Origin: Natrialba sp. SSL1
GTDB lineage: Archaea; Halobacteriota; Halobacteria; Halobacteriales; Natrialbaceae
Length of the DNA stretch: 64,000 nucleotides
Reading direction: 5' to 3'
NCBI RefSeq assembly: GCF_001861355.1
Contig: NZ_MASN01000004.1
Location: forward strand, 62,001 to 126,000
The notes under the pieces are model-generated. The model searched no databases and was not told where the DNA came from. It was given only the letters and a program-made list of their open reading frames with translations. Of the stretch, positions 15,674 to 25,306 are shown piece after piece. The number at the start of each line of letters is the position of its first letter. The first letter of the stretch is position 1. The position numbers and the translations under genes were made by a program.

Positions 15674-18600
15674 ATGCGTGAGGGGCCGACGATCGACGAC
15701 CGGGAGCAGGCGGACCTCTTTGAAACCCTGCTTGACCGCGCAGATGCCTACACCGACGAGTGGGATCCCCACTCTGATGACGTCGGTCGAACGCTGCTTC
15801 GTCTCTTCTCGACGTTCGAATCCGGCGTCTGGAACCGGCTGAACGAGGTCCCCGAGAAACACCGCCTCGCGTTCCTCGACGCGCTCGATTTCGACCGTCG
15901 ACCACCGCAGGCAGCCCGCACGCCGCTGACGGTTAGCGTCTCGACTGATCTCGATCGTAACGTCCCGATTCCGGGCGGAACACAGGCCGTCGCGGCTGCA
16001 GGCCCCGACGACTCACAGTTGTTCGAACTCCCACAGGACGCCGGATTCGAGGCGACGCCAGCAAGACTCACTACCGTCGTCGGCGTCGACCCACCGACCG
16101 ACCGGATCGTCGACCACAGCGATGTCCTCGAGACCGAATCGAAGACGCTGTTCGTCGGCGACAACCGCCAGTCACACGTCCTCTATCTGGGCCACGAAAC
16201 CGTCCTCACGCTCGCAGCCGGCTCCTCGCTGTCGATTTCCATACAGTTAGACGCCGCCGCGACCGCAACCTCACCCACCGCAGAGGAGTTCTTCGATGCC
16301 ACCGTCTGGGAGTACTACGGCGAGGACGCGACCGGAACTGCGGGCTGGCACCGGCTCGAACAAGTCGGTGACGGAGTTCACCTCGGCGAGGACGCCGGCG
16401 TCGAAGCGCTCCAGGAACAACTCGAGTCCGACCTCTCACGACGCGAGGATGCGACCACTGACGACACCGCCGCCGAACGGACGTTCCGGCTTCCCGGACA
16501 GACACTCGAGTGTGCGGTCAACGAGTGTGACAGTCGCTGGGTTCGCTGTCGACTCGCCGATGAGACGGCTGTCGTGTCGGCGGCGCTCGAGTCTGTCTCG
16601 TTGCACGCGGCGAGTAGCGGTGAGGATGGCGGGATGGAACCGGATATGTTGCTGTCGAACGACGTGCCGCTGTCTCCGGCCGACGGCTCGATCAAGCCGT
16701 TCGGACGGATTCCACAGCCACCGGCGACGTTCTACGTGGCTTGCGAGGAGGCGTTCACGAAGCCGGGCGGCGTGGTCGATCTCGAGTTTGTCCCGGTTGG
16801 GGGTGTGGCTGCCGATGGTGATCGCAGTGGCAGTGGCAGTGGCAGTGGCGGTGGGAGTAGCAATGGCAGTAACAGTGGCACTGCCGATAGCGATGACGGT
16901 GGGGGTGGGCCGTCTGAGAACCCCAACGGAACCGGAGATCGCAATGGCGATGGTACCGGGGTTGGCGATGATGCGTCTAGGAGCTCGGACGCCTCGGATA
17001 CAGGGACGGACACCGATGGTATGGCGGCCGGATCGACTCCGTCGGATGCGCTCGGCGGCTCCGAGCAGTCGGCGGCCGCGGGGATCGGCGTGCTCGGTGG
17101 CCCGCCCCGCCTCTCCTGGGAGTACTGGAACGGCGACGGCTGGACGCGTCTCGACGGCGTCGAAGACGGGACTGCAGCGCTCACCGCGCCCGGAACCGTC
17201 CGATTCGAGCTCCCCGAGGATATCGCGTCGACAACAGTCTCCGGCCACGATAACGTCTGGATCCGGTCACGACTGGTCAGCGGGAACTACGGCCAGCCGT
17301 CGTTCGACGTGACACGCGATGGAAGCCGAACGATCACGGACGAACCCGACCCGCCAGTCTTCGGCGACGTATCCGTCCAGTACGACCGCGGAGACCAGCC
17401 CGCTGAAACGGTCTTCCGATACAATAACGCGACTTTCAGCCCCGACCTCTCGAACCGATCGGACTCGATCGTGCCGTTCGTCGACGTGCCAGACGACCAG
17501 CAGACGCTGTACCTCGGCTTCGACGACGTACTCGAGAACGGTCCGCTGTCGCTGTTCGTCACGGTCGAGGATGCGACGTATCCACGGTCGTTCGATCCGG
17601 GGATCGAGTGGGAGTACTGTGACGGCGTTCGGCGTGCCGGCGACGATCATGCGTCTGCTCGCTATTCGTGGTCGAAACTCGACGTCCGCGACCGGACAGG
17701 TGGCATGACTGAGCGTGGCATCGTGACAGTGACCGTTCCCGGCTCGACGAGTGCGGTCGAGTTGTTCGGACACGAACGCCACTGGATACGAGCGCGGGTG
17801 ACGAAAGACGAGTTCGAGACGCAGGCGGGTGGCATGGCCTCGGATGCACCCGTTCCGTTCGACGCTGACAATGGGACTGACTCTGCTCCCACGTCTCTAC
17901 CGGGGTTTGCTGACGTGAGTGGAGGTGACTCGAGTAACTCGAGTACAGCGGCACATGCTGACGATGGACCACCGGCGGGTGCGGGTGTTCCCACCGACCG
18001 AACCAGTACGCCGCCGGTTCTCGAGGGACTGTATCCGAACACGCAGTGGGCGTACAACACCGTCACCATCGAGGAGGAACTGCTCGGCTCGAGCGATGGG
18101 TCACACGAGCAGTCGGTTCGCTGTTCACACGCACCCGTGATCGATATCGAGGTCTGGGTCGACGAACTGTCGACGCTGTCGGCGAGTGAACGCCGCCGCC
18201 TCACAGCGGAGCGACCCGATGCGGTCACGACGGAGTACGACGCCCGCGGTGAGCCAACCGCCTTCTGGGTGCGCTGGCACGCAGTTGCGGACTTTCTCGA
18301 TTCGTCGCCAGCGGACAGACACTACGTCGTCAACCGCACGCTCGGTCTCGTTTCCTTCGGTGACGGCGACCACGGTGCGATTCCGCCGGCCGGCCAGGAC
18401 AATATTCGGGCGACGTACACGACCGGCGGCGGTAGCGACGGGAACGTCGACGCCGAGACGATTACCGATCTGAAGAGTTCGATCGCGCTCGTCGAATCGG
18501 TCTCGAACCCGCTCCCGGCGGACGGTGGTGCCGATGTCGAATCGACGGACACGCTGGTCTCGCGGTCGACGAACAGCCTCAAACACCGCGGCAAGGCAGT

Positions 18601-19285
18601 GACCGCGAGCGACTACGAACGGGTCGCTGCTGCCGAATTCCCAGAACTCGCACGGGTGACGTGCGATCCCGCGCTTACGTCCACAGCCGGCAGTTCCACC
18701 ACACAGGTTCCCGTTCTCATCGTCCCACACACCGAGCGAGAGAAACCAGTGCCGTCCCTCGCGCTCAAAGACCGCGTTCGTGAAACATTGACCGAACGCG
18801 CGCCGGCGTCGCTCGTCGCCGCAGACGACACGGGGATCGTCGTTCGCGGCCCGAACTATGCCGACCTCTCGGTCGATGTGACGCTGGAGGCAACAGCGGT
18901 CACGAGCGTCTCGGTGCTCAAAGAAACGGTTCAGCGTCGACTCGAGGCGTTCCTTCACCCGCTGTCGGGTGCCGACGGGGACGGCTGGGCGTTTGGCACG
19001 CTTCCGACTGTTACACAGCTCAGTTCGGTCATTGCCGAGATCGACAACGTGGCAGCCGTACTCGAGTGTCGCGTGCTCGTCGAAACGGGTGCCGACCGAC
19101 GGCTGTTGTCCGAGTTGGCGGCGTACAGCAGCCAGCCATTGCCCCGCGACACGCTCGTCTGTAGCGGTTCACACCAGGTGTCGGTGACCGTGGGTGAGTC
19201 GGATGCGGCTGGTAGTGTGGCCGCAGAGTCGACGTCGGACTCGAGTCCATCGCTCTCGGGGCGAGATTCGAGGAGGGAGTTCTGA
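15674..19285 (+). CDS. gpJ-like baseplate protein (Afp11-like) with low-complexity inserts
   Basis: A 1,203-residue baseplate protein of the gpJ/Afp11 class. The N-terminus (RADAYTDEWDPHSDDVG, LDALDFDRRPPQAAR) is the usual start of these proteins. The C-terminal third has the J signature YVVNRTLGLVSFGDGDHGAIPP, the motif ATYTTGGGSDGNVDAETI, LKHRGKAVTASDYERVAAAEFP and a final domain with GWAFGTLPTVTQLSSVIAEI. Two long Gly/Ser/Asp-rich inserts interrupt it at about residues 380-455 and 720-776; the first is coded by a (CAGTGG)n run. The protein is longer than typical family members because of these inserts. It would link the hub to the wedge ring. ATG 15674 has only a weak ribosome site. Confidence 0.9.
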   Translation: MREGPTIDDREQADLFETLLDRADAYTDEWDPHSDDVGRTLLRLFSTFESGVWNRLNEVPEKHRLAFLDALDFDRRPPQAARTPLTVSVSTDLDRNVPIPGGTQAVAAAGPDDSQLFELPQDAGFEATPARLTTVVGVDPPTDRIVDHSDVLETESKTLFVGDNRQSHVLYLGHETVLTLAAGSSLSISIQLDAAATATSPTAEEFFDATVWEYYGEDATGTAGWHRLEQVGDGVHLGEDAGVEALQEQLESDLSRREDATTDDTAAERTFRLPGQTLECAVNECDSRWVRCRLADETAVVSAALESVSLHAASSGEDGGMEPDMLLSNDVPLSPADGSIKPFGRIPQPPATFYVACEEAFTKPGGVVDLEFVPVGGVAADGDRSGSGSGSGGGSSNGSNSGTADSDDGGGGPSENPNGTGDRNGDGTGVGDDASRSSDASDTGTDTDGMAAGSTPSDALGGSEQSAAAGIGVLGGPPRLSWEYWNGDGWTRLDGVEDGTAALTAPGTVRFELPEDIASTTVSGHDNVWIRSRLVSGNYGQPSFDVTRDGSRTITDEPDPPVFGDVSVQYDRGDQPAETVFRYNNATFSPDLSNRSDSIVPFVDVPDDQQTLYLGFDDVLENGPLSLFVTVEDATYPRSFDPGIEWEYCDGVRRAGDDHASARYSWSKLDVRDRTGGMTERGIVTVTVPGSTSAVELFGHERHWIRARVTKDEFETQAGGMASDAPVPFDADNGTDSAPTSLPGFADVSGGDSSNSSTAAHADDGPPAGAGVPTDRTSTPPVLEGLYPNTQWAYNTVTIEEELLGSSDGSHEQSVRCSHAPVIDIEVWVDELSTLSASERRRLTAERPDAVTTEYDARGEPTAFWVRWHAVADFLDSSPADRHYVVNRTLGLVSFGDGDHGAIPPAGQDNIRATYTTGGGSDGNVDAETITDLKSSIALVESVSNPLPADGGADVESTDTLVSRSTNSLKHRGKAVTASDYERVAAAEFPELARVTCDPALTSTAGSSTTQVPVLIVPHTEREKPVPSLALKDRVRETLTERAPASLVAADDTGIVVRGPNYADLSVDVTLEATAVTSVSVLKETVQRRLEAFLHPLSGADGDGWAFGTLPTVTQLSSVIAEIDNVAAVLECRVLVETGADRRLLSELAAYSSQPLPRDTLVCSGSHQVSVTVGESDAAGSVAAESTSDSSPSLSGRDSRREF
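16825..16854 (+). repeat. (CAGTGG)n microsatellite coding a Gly-Ser linker
   Basis: Four perfect CAGTGG units (16825-16848) followed by CGGTGG encode alternating Gly and Ser in the gpJ-like protein. A longer degenerate GGCAGT-type tract continues to about 16900. Unit changes would alter linker length without shifting the frame. Confidence 0.75.
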
Positions 19286-19558
19286 GGATGGCTGCTAGCC
19301 GGCGGTCTGCAGCGGGGGACGGCGCAATGAGCCGACCATGCCGGCATCGAGGATCTGGGTGGTACCGGGGAGGACGACAGAGACGCCGAGGGCGGCAAGC
19401 ACAGCGAGGACAGCGAGGACAGCGAGGACAGCAAGGACGGCAAGGGAAGCGACTATCGCGCGTACAGCACACGACCGAGAGACGGTGAGTGAGAGACGCG
19501 GACACGGACACGAACTCGAGCACGACCACAAACACAATCGCGAACACGAATACGACGC
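19286..19558 (+). other. Gap between baseplate genes with 9-bp tandem repeats and start-less acidic frames
   Basis: No gene with a start codon is supported. A 9-bp unit (ACAGCGAGG) repeats about four times near 19400-19435. In the frame through 19376 the DNA reads as Ser-Glu-Asp repeats and stays open to a TGA near 19489, but no ATG, GTG or TTG precedes it. In another frame, bases 19493-19558 read as alternating His, Glu and Asp. These look like haloarchaeal acidic tails without a gene, and may be remnants or purine-rich drift. Confidence 0.45.
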
Positions 19559-22500
19559 ATGGGACTGGACATACCGGAACTCGACGACCAATCGTACGAC
19601 GAACTGCTCGAACAGGCGACCACACTCATTCCGGCGTACTCGAGTGAGTGGACCGATTTCAACCCGCACGATCCGGGGATTACGATTCTCGAGGTCCTCG
19701 CCTGGCTCACCGAGACACACACCTATCAGCTAGACCAGATCACTGACGAGCATCGGGAAGCGTACCTGCGGTTACTCGGCTACGAACGCCGACCGCCGAC
19801 GCCGGCGACGGCCCGGATACGGCTCGATCCGCCAGATGATGTAGCCGGTACGCGACTTCCGGCAGGGACCTCGATGGCGGTTACGGATGGAACGGAGAGC
19901 GTCTTTCAGTTCGAGACCGATCACGAACTGACGCTGACGGCTGCCAGCATCGACCGCGTGATGACGGTCGATGAGACGGGGACGACCGATCATCGGAAGG
20001 CCAACCGGACCGACGGTATGTTCTATCGTCCCTTCGGCGATACCGTCGATCAGGACGCCTGTATCTACCTCGGATTCGACCGCGATCCGTTCGCGAACGC
20101 CGACCGCCTCACGCTCGCAGTCGCGTACCACGACGACAACCTACCCGACCCGACTCCCAGCGCTGCGGACCGACCCACGTTCTCGCCGTCCGTCGAACTG
20201 ACCTGGGAGTATCACACCCCGGACACAGAACACTGGCAGCCCCTCTCGGTCACCGTTGACGAAACAAACGCGCTGTATCGGGACGGCTACCTCGAACTCG
20301 TCGCTGGCGAGACGACTCCCGACGGTCGCGATCAGCCCCGATCGCCCGGTGATGGTCGTCTTGAGACACCGCCGATCGAACTCGAGGACGGATCGGTCTG
20401 GCTCCGCTGTCGCGTCGACACACCCGACTACGAGTTCCCGCCACAGCTCGATGCGATCAGGACGAACGTCGTCACAGCCAGCCACAGCGTCTCGGTCACC
20501 GACGAACAGCTTTCGCCGATTGGTGCCGGCGCGAGCACTGCTGGCGGCGCTATCGCGACGGGGAGACGGAGTACGGACACCGAACCGATCCTCGACGGCC
20601 AGACGTACGCCGTCGACCACACTCCCGTTCTGTCGGCAGCCGTTCGCGTCGACGGCGAGCAGTTCGTCGAAGTACCAGACTTCGTCGCCTCAGGACCGGA
20701 TGACCCACACTACGTCCTCGACCGCACGCACGGCCACATTACGTTCGGCGACGGCATTTCCGGGCGCGTTCCCGACCCCGATGCGACGATTACCGCCGAC
20801 TACGTCGCCGGGGGTGGCACCGCAGGCAACGTTTCCGACAGCGCAGTCTGGCGGCTCACCGACTCGAGTACGGTCGACGGCCCTGGCCCGGCCGATGACG
20901 TCTCCGTAACCGATATCGACGTCTCACCCCTCGGCTCGGCGACGGGCGGAACCGACCGCGAGAGCGTCGCGGACGCACTGCGACGGGCCAGACGCGACCG
21001 ACGCCGTCCACACCGGGCAGTGACGGCGGACGACTACAAGGCGCTCGTGTCGCGCACGCCGGGCCTCAGAATCGGACGGACGAACGTCGTCGTCGAGAGC
21101 GGGGGTACGACCGTCGTCGTTGTCCCCTACGCACCTGTCGACGTCCCGAGTCCGGAACCGAGTGAGGGCTTTCTCGAGGCGATTTATCGGCATCTCCGCG
21201 AGCGGACGCTGCTAACCGACCGCGTACGGGTGACCGGTCCACAGTACGTCCGACTCGAGTTGGACGTGACTGGCCGAACCCGTCCGCGATACACCGGTGG
21301 CGGATACGAGGCGGCGATCACCGAGGCGGTCGAATCGTATCTGCATCCGCTGTACGGGTACGACGGGTCGGGGTGGCCGTTCGGACGCACACTCGAGAGC
21401 GGGGAACTCATCGAGGTGATCGAATCAGTCGATGCAATCGACCAGATTTCGGACGTCTCGATGACCGCCTACGGCGGAACGGCGCTCGATGGACGGGTGA
21501 TCTCGATCGACGAGACATCGCTGTTCACCGTCGAGACGATCAGTGTCGACCTTCGGTCGGCTGACGATGGGGGGGTACGACGCATGACGTTCTCGTACGC
21601 GACGACGGTCAGTGAAGCCGACTGGACCGAGTGGATCACCGATCAGACGGACGTTGCAGACGGGGGACTGACCCTCGCACGAACGGCGTCGATACAGGAG
21701 TCGACACTCGGTGAGTCCGTCGTCGACCTCGCCGTCGATCCAGCCGGAATGCTCTACACGCTCGATGCCGCCGGGCGTCTCTCGCAGTACAATCCGCGAA
21801 CTGACTCGCGCCAGCGGTTGCTCGATAGCGCCGACCTGTCGCTTGAGGAGCCACGGGCGATCTGTGCCAGCGAGAGCCGCGTCTTCGTCGCGGGAGCGGA
21901 CGACGAGCGAATCGTCACGGTCTCACCGCGGCTTCGAAACGAGACCGGGGCGCTCCAGTCGCCGATTGCAGCACCGGTCGAACTCACCTTCGATAACGGC
22001 ACGATCTACGTCCTCGACGGCGACGAACGCATCGCCTGTCTTGGGACGACCGAGGAACTCACGGTCGACTGGTGGGTCCGCTCACCGGTCGATATCGCAG
22101 TCGCCGACGACCTGCTGTACGTCCTCGATGCGGTCGACGACGAGCCGACTATCCGACTGTTCCGGGGCGAACGCGAGGTTCGAACTGACCACTACCCACT
22201 GTCTACGGACGCGTTCGAGATCGACGGCACCCGATTCGTTCCGACTGCAATCGCCGCACCACGTGGCTCGCTCGTCCTCGCAGGCACGGTCCACGGCGAA
22301 CGGGGATCCACGCACGGGCTTTTCGAGTGGGACGAGACCGCAGGCGAGTTCGAACAGCGCCACGAACTCGAGGAACGCTGTCGACGACTCATCAGTCGGC
22401 CGCTCAGCCACAGCGATCGGCGCGTCTTCTATGCGCTGGTCGGTGAGCAACGCGTCTGCTGTGCCCTCCAGGAACGACAGACCGTGGCAGCGCACCCACA

Positions 22501-23899
22501 CCGTGATCGCCACGTTGGGGTGGCGTTTCACCGGTACGATGCCGGCGTCGACGATATCTCCTGGCATCGTCTCGCGCTCGATCTCGCACGCTCGTCTGCG
22601 AGCACGCAGGTCCGGCTTCGATACGCCGCGACGAACGAGCCAACTGTTCTCCCGTTCGACCGCGAGGCGGGCGACAACAGAAAAAACGGCGAAGAGAGCA
22701 CCACCGGCGAAGACAGCGAAACCAGTACAGACGGCCAGCACAGTGACAACGGCGATCACACAATCCAGCCCGAACTCGATGCACTTGCGGAAACGGCCCG
22801 CTCGACCCTGCGATCCATCGGCGTCGATTCGGTGTGGGAACTCGCGAGCACACCCGCCGCCCACCTCGCGGACAGAGACGAAGAACTCGAGACGACCACC
22901 GTTCGGTCCTGGCAGGAAACGGCACGTCGAGCACTCACCACGCACGCCGAGACGGCGTGGACGCTCGTCGACGAAATCGACCCCGAGGACATCCTTCTGC
23001 GCGACGCGAACGGCCGGTACCTCTACGTCGCCGTCGAACTCGTCGGGACGCCAACCGCTGCGCCGCGAATCGATGCCGTCACTGCCTACTGTCCTCGCCA
23101 GTCCTACCTTCGATACCTGCCGGAACTCTACCAGAATGACGATCGATCGGCACAGTTTCTCGAACGGTATCTCTCGACGTTCGAGACCTCGTTCGTCGAT
23201 ATCGAGTCCGAGATCGAACAGCTTCCGCGCTACTTCGATCCTGATGGGGTTCCGAGCGATTCGCTCGCCTGGCTCGAAGACTGGCTCGCCGCAGACGAGT
23301 ACCGCGACTGGCCCGAAAGCGCCCGTCGTGAGTACCTGGCACGAGCGCCCGAACTGTACCGGAAACGGGGTACCAGAGCCGGACTTCGCGAAACGCTCGC
23401 GCTCTACCTTCGGCACGCGAACCCACGCGGCGGCGTTTCCGAACCTGCGTCTCACACACGACCGACCGACGACCGGTCGGCTACGGCGGACGAGTCGGCC
23501 GCGACGACCGGGGTGTCCGATTCCGACACGTACTCGAGTCGCCCTGGTGGTGACCTCGAAACCGGTCATCGGCTCTTTTTCTTCGACGCGACGGATTTCG
23601 ACCGGGCTGACAGCGCTGTCGTCGAGCGGGAGTACGGCTCGATGTTGGCCGGAGAGCGGTCGTTCGCGCTCTTTTGTGGCCCCGTCGACTCAGAGGCCGA
23701 GCGCGCTGCGATCGAGACAATCGTCGAGACGGAGAAACCGGCACATGTCGACGCGCGGGTCCTTGCACTCGACGATGAATTCGTCCTCGGCGACCAGACG
23801 TTCCTCGGACTCAACAGCGCACTCCAGACGCGGACGTTCGCGATGGGTGAGGCGGTTCTCGGCGAGGATACTGTTCTCGCGGGTCCGGATTCGATGTAA
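19559..23899 (+). CDS. Fusion baseplate/tail protein: J-like domain, beta-propeller, gpI-like domain
   Basis: A 1,446-residue protein with several parts. Residues 1-110 (IPELDDQSYDELLEQATTLI, then FNPHDPGITILEVLAWLTE) match the N-terminus of putative baseplate assembly proteins. J-like motifs follow at about 370-430 (FGDGISGRVPDP, ADYVAGGGTAGNVSD) and about 480-520. Residues about 705-1020 contain repeated AVDPAGMLYTLDAAGRLSQY-type blades, suggesting an NHL-like propeller. A disordered Asp/Ser insert (about 1037-1070) precedes a helical stretch like a helix-hairpin-helix. From about 1180 on, YLRYLPELYQND, FLERYLSTFETSFVDIESEI and YRKRGTRAGLRETL mark the gpI-like phage tail family. Normally these parts are separate proteins. 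The propeller could serve target binding, which is inference. Confidence 0.88.
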   Translation: MGLDIPELDDQSYDELLEQATTLIPAYSSEWTDFNPHDPGITILEVLAWLTETHTYQLDQITDEHREAYLRLLGYERRPPTPATARIRLDPPDDVAGTRLPAGTSMAVTDGTESVFQFETDHELTLTAASIDRVMTVDETGTTDHRKANRTDGMFYRPFGDTVDQDACIYLGFDRDPFANADRLTLAVAYHDDNLPDPTPSAADRPTFSPSVELTWEYHTPDTEHWQPLSVTVDETNALYRDGYLELVAGETTPDGRDQPRSPGDGRLETPPIELEDGSVWLRCRVDTPDYEFPPQLDAIRTNVVTASHSVSVTDEQLSPIGAGASTAGGAIATGRRSTDTEPILDGQTYAVDHTPVLSAAVRVDGEQFVEVPDFVASGPDDPHYVLDRTHGHITFGDGISGRVPDPDATITADYVAGGGTAGNVSDSAVWRLTDSSTVDGPGPADDVSVTDIDVSPLGSATGGTDRESVADALRRARRDRRRPHRAVTADDYKALVSRTPGLRIGRTNVVVESGGTTVVVVPYAPVDVPSPEPSEGFLEAIYRHLRERTLLTDRVRVTGPQYVRLELDVTGRTRPRYTGGGYEAAITEAVESYLHPLYGYDGSGWPFGRTLESGELIEVIESVDAIDQISDVSMTAYGGTALDGRVISIDETSLFTVETISVDLRSADDGGVRRMTFSYATTVSEADWTEWITDQTDVADGGLTLARTASIQESTLGESVVDLAVDPAGMLYTLDAAGRLSQYNPRTDSRQRLLDSADLSLEEPRAICASESRVFVAGADDERIVTVSPRLRNETGALQSPIAAPVELTFDNGTIYVLDGDERIACLGTTEELTVDWWVRSPVDIAVADDLLYVLDAVDDEPTIRLFRGEREVRTDHYPLSTDAFEIDGTRFVPTAIAAPRGSLVLAGTVHGERGSTHGLFEWDETAGEFEQRHELEERCRRLISRPLSHSDRRVFYALVGEQRVCCALQERQTVAAHPHRDRHVGVAFHRYDAGVDDISWHRLALDLARSSASTQVRLRYAATNEPTVLPFDREAGDNRKNGEESTTGEDSETSTDGQHSDNGDHTIQPELDALAETARSTLRSIGVDSVWELASTPAAHLADRDEELETTTVRSWQETARRALTTHAETAWTLVDEIDPEDILLRDANGRYLYVAVELVGTPTAAPRIDAVTAYCPRQSYLRYLPELYQNDDRSAQFLERYLSTFETSFVDIESEIEQLPRYFDPDGVPSDSLAWLEDWLAADEYRDWPESARREYLARAPELYRKRGTRAGLRETLALYLRHANPRGGVSEPASHTRPTDDRSATADESAATTGVSDSDTYSSRPGGDLETGHRLFFFDATDFDRADSAVVEREYGSMLAGERSFALFCGPVDSEAERAAIETIVETEKPAHVDARVLALDDEFVLGDQTFLGLNSALQTRTFAMGEAVLGEDTVLAGPDSM

Positions 23900-24036
23900 G
23901 GCGAGGTCGAATTACGGCCGGAGTGATTCTATGATCGACCGGGGTGTCGGTTGAGCTTCCAGCTCTCCATGGGTACAGATTAAGTAAACGACTGGTGTCA
24001 ATGGAAATCGGTTCTCTGGCCACTCAACCGTCGTAT

Positions 24037-25008
24037 CTACGGAACGACGACAATCTTGCCGGCGATACTCTCCTCCATCACGGCACGATGTGCCACAGCG
24101 GCGTTCTCGAGTGTCTCGGTGCGGTCGATGCGGACTTCGAGCCGGTTCGTCTCGAGGAGTCGCCCGAGTCGCTCGAGGATCGGACCGATAGCTGGCAGCG
24201 TCGCGTGCGTTGCCAGGTTGGACATACTCATCAGCTGAACGTTGAGCTCCTTCGATCGAGCGACGGCGGCGTTCGGTAGCGCCACAGACTCTCCCGCAAT
24301 GATCACCACGTCACCGCCGACCGCTGCAACCTCGACATCCAGTTCGGCGTACGTCTCGGGGAGATGATCGAGAATCACGTCGGCACCGGCAGTGGCTTCA
24401 TGGACTGCCTCGGTTAGGTCATCACGGGTATAGTCGAGGACGGTCTCGGCACCCAATTCCCGGACCATCTCGTGATATTCGGCCCGGGCCGTCGCGACGG
24501 GTGTTGCTCCTAGAACGTCGGCGAGTCCGACTGCGATGTGGCCGACGCCGCCGTTCCCGCCGTGAATAAGGGCCGTCGAACCCGGCTCGAGCCCGGCGTG
24601 GTGGACGAGTGCCCGCCACGCGGTGACGCCGACGAGTGCGACAGCAGCACCCGCTTCGAAGCGCACACCATCTGGGAGTGGCGCAAGCAGGTCGGTCGGA
24701 ACTGTCGCAAACTCGGCGAAGGACCCACCCGAAAATCGATCGGTGTGTAATCCGGTCGCGAACACTCGGTCACCGACCTCGTAGCCAGCGACCTCGTCGC
24801 CAACTGCGGTGACGACGCCGGCGAGATCCGACCCAGTCGTTTTGGGTCGTTGCCCGGCACCGCGCTCCCGGAGTTTTGCATCGACTGGGTTGACGCTCGC
24901 CGCCCGCATCTCGACGAGCACTTCCCCGTCGGCTGGTTCGGGACGCGCAACGTCGACGAGGCTGAGAACGTCTGGTCCACCACCGTTCTGGTACTGTACT
25001 GCTTTCAT
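24037..25008 (-). CDS. NADPH:quinone oxidoreductase-like protein (zeta-crystallin type)
   Basis: A 323-residue zinc-free medium-chain dehydrogenase of the quinone oxidoreductase type. It starts MKAVQYQNGGGPDVLSL and has VNPVDAKLRERG, TGSDLAGVVTAVG and the NADPH motif LIHGGNGGVGHIAVGLA near residues 145-161. No zinc-ligand cysteines are present. The frame is open further upstream, but the ATG at 25008 gives the standard family start, is preceded by GAGGTGCC, and has a TTTAAT element about 29 nt away. It reduces quinones or other activated carbonyl compounds in this family; the physiological substrate is unknown. It points toward the baseplate locus and ends 137 nt from it. Confidence 0.88.
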   Translation of the reverse strand: MKAVQYQNGGGPDVLSLVDVARPEPADGEVLVEMRAASVNPVDAKLRERGAGQRPKTTGSDLAGVVTAVGDEVAGYEVGDRVFATGLHTDRFSGGSFAEFATVPTDLLAPLPDGVRFEAGAAVALVGVTAWRALVHHAGLEPGSTALIHGGNGGVGHIAVGLADVLGATPVATARAEYHEMVRELGAETVLDYTRDDLTEAVHEATAGADVILDHLPETYAELDVEVAAVGGDVVIIAGESVALPNAAVARSKELNVQLMSMSNLATHATLPAIGPILERLGRLLETNRLEVRIDRTETLENAAVAHRAVMEESIAGKIVVVP

Positions 25009-25231
25009 GGCACCTCTGTTACAGCAGTAGCGGATTAAAGGCACCGTCCGTGTCAACTTCTCGCACGGGTAGTCCGCCGACTGATTCGAATGACCGCGCC
25101 ATGCCTGACCTGATCGTCTTCTGAAGCCGCCAATCGTCCGCTGACGGCCCACTCACTGGTGCCGGCCGACTCCAAATTCCATATAGCGATATACAATTCA
25201 CAACATAGTGGGCCTTGTAGGCAGTCGAGTT

Positions 25232-25283
25232 GCTTATTTTGGTTGTCCACCCTGCGACAACCGACTAAGCAGTAGTTTTATAC
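25232..25283 (+). promoter_or_regulatory. Operator-like hairpin and TATA box of the recombinase gene
   Basis: A nested inverted repeat has outer arms GCTTA (25232-25236) and TAAGC (25266-25270) and inner arms GGTTGTC (25241-25247) and GACAACC (25256-25262). It lies directly upstream of TTTTATAC at 25276-25283. The TATA centre is 27 nt before the ATG at 25307, the position expected for a leaderless transcript. Confidence 0.6.
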
Positions 25284-25306
25284 GACTGTCACATTTACTG
25301 AGCCGT

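Noticed and set aside
13743..15862. Two minus-strand frames of 449 and 504 codons across the hub, spike, PAAR and gp25 genes
   Set aside because: They are antisense shadows of GC-rich genes; the + strand frames carry intact family motifs and coupled starts and stops.
19288..19488. 66-codon ORF starting just after the gpJ-like gene
   Set aside because: The product is Arg/Gln/Gly repeats created by the 9-bp tandem repeat in an unlikely frame.
21711..23954. 747-codon second + strand frame inside the fusion tail protein gene
   Set aside because: The product is Arg/Ser/Thr-rich with no domain; the main frame carries the J-like and gpI-like motifs throughout.
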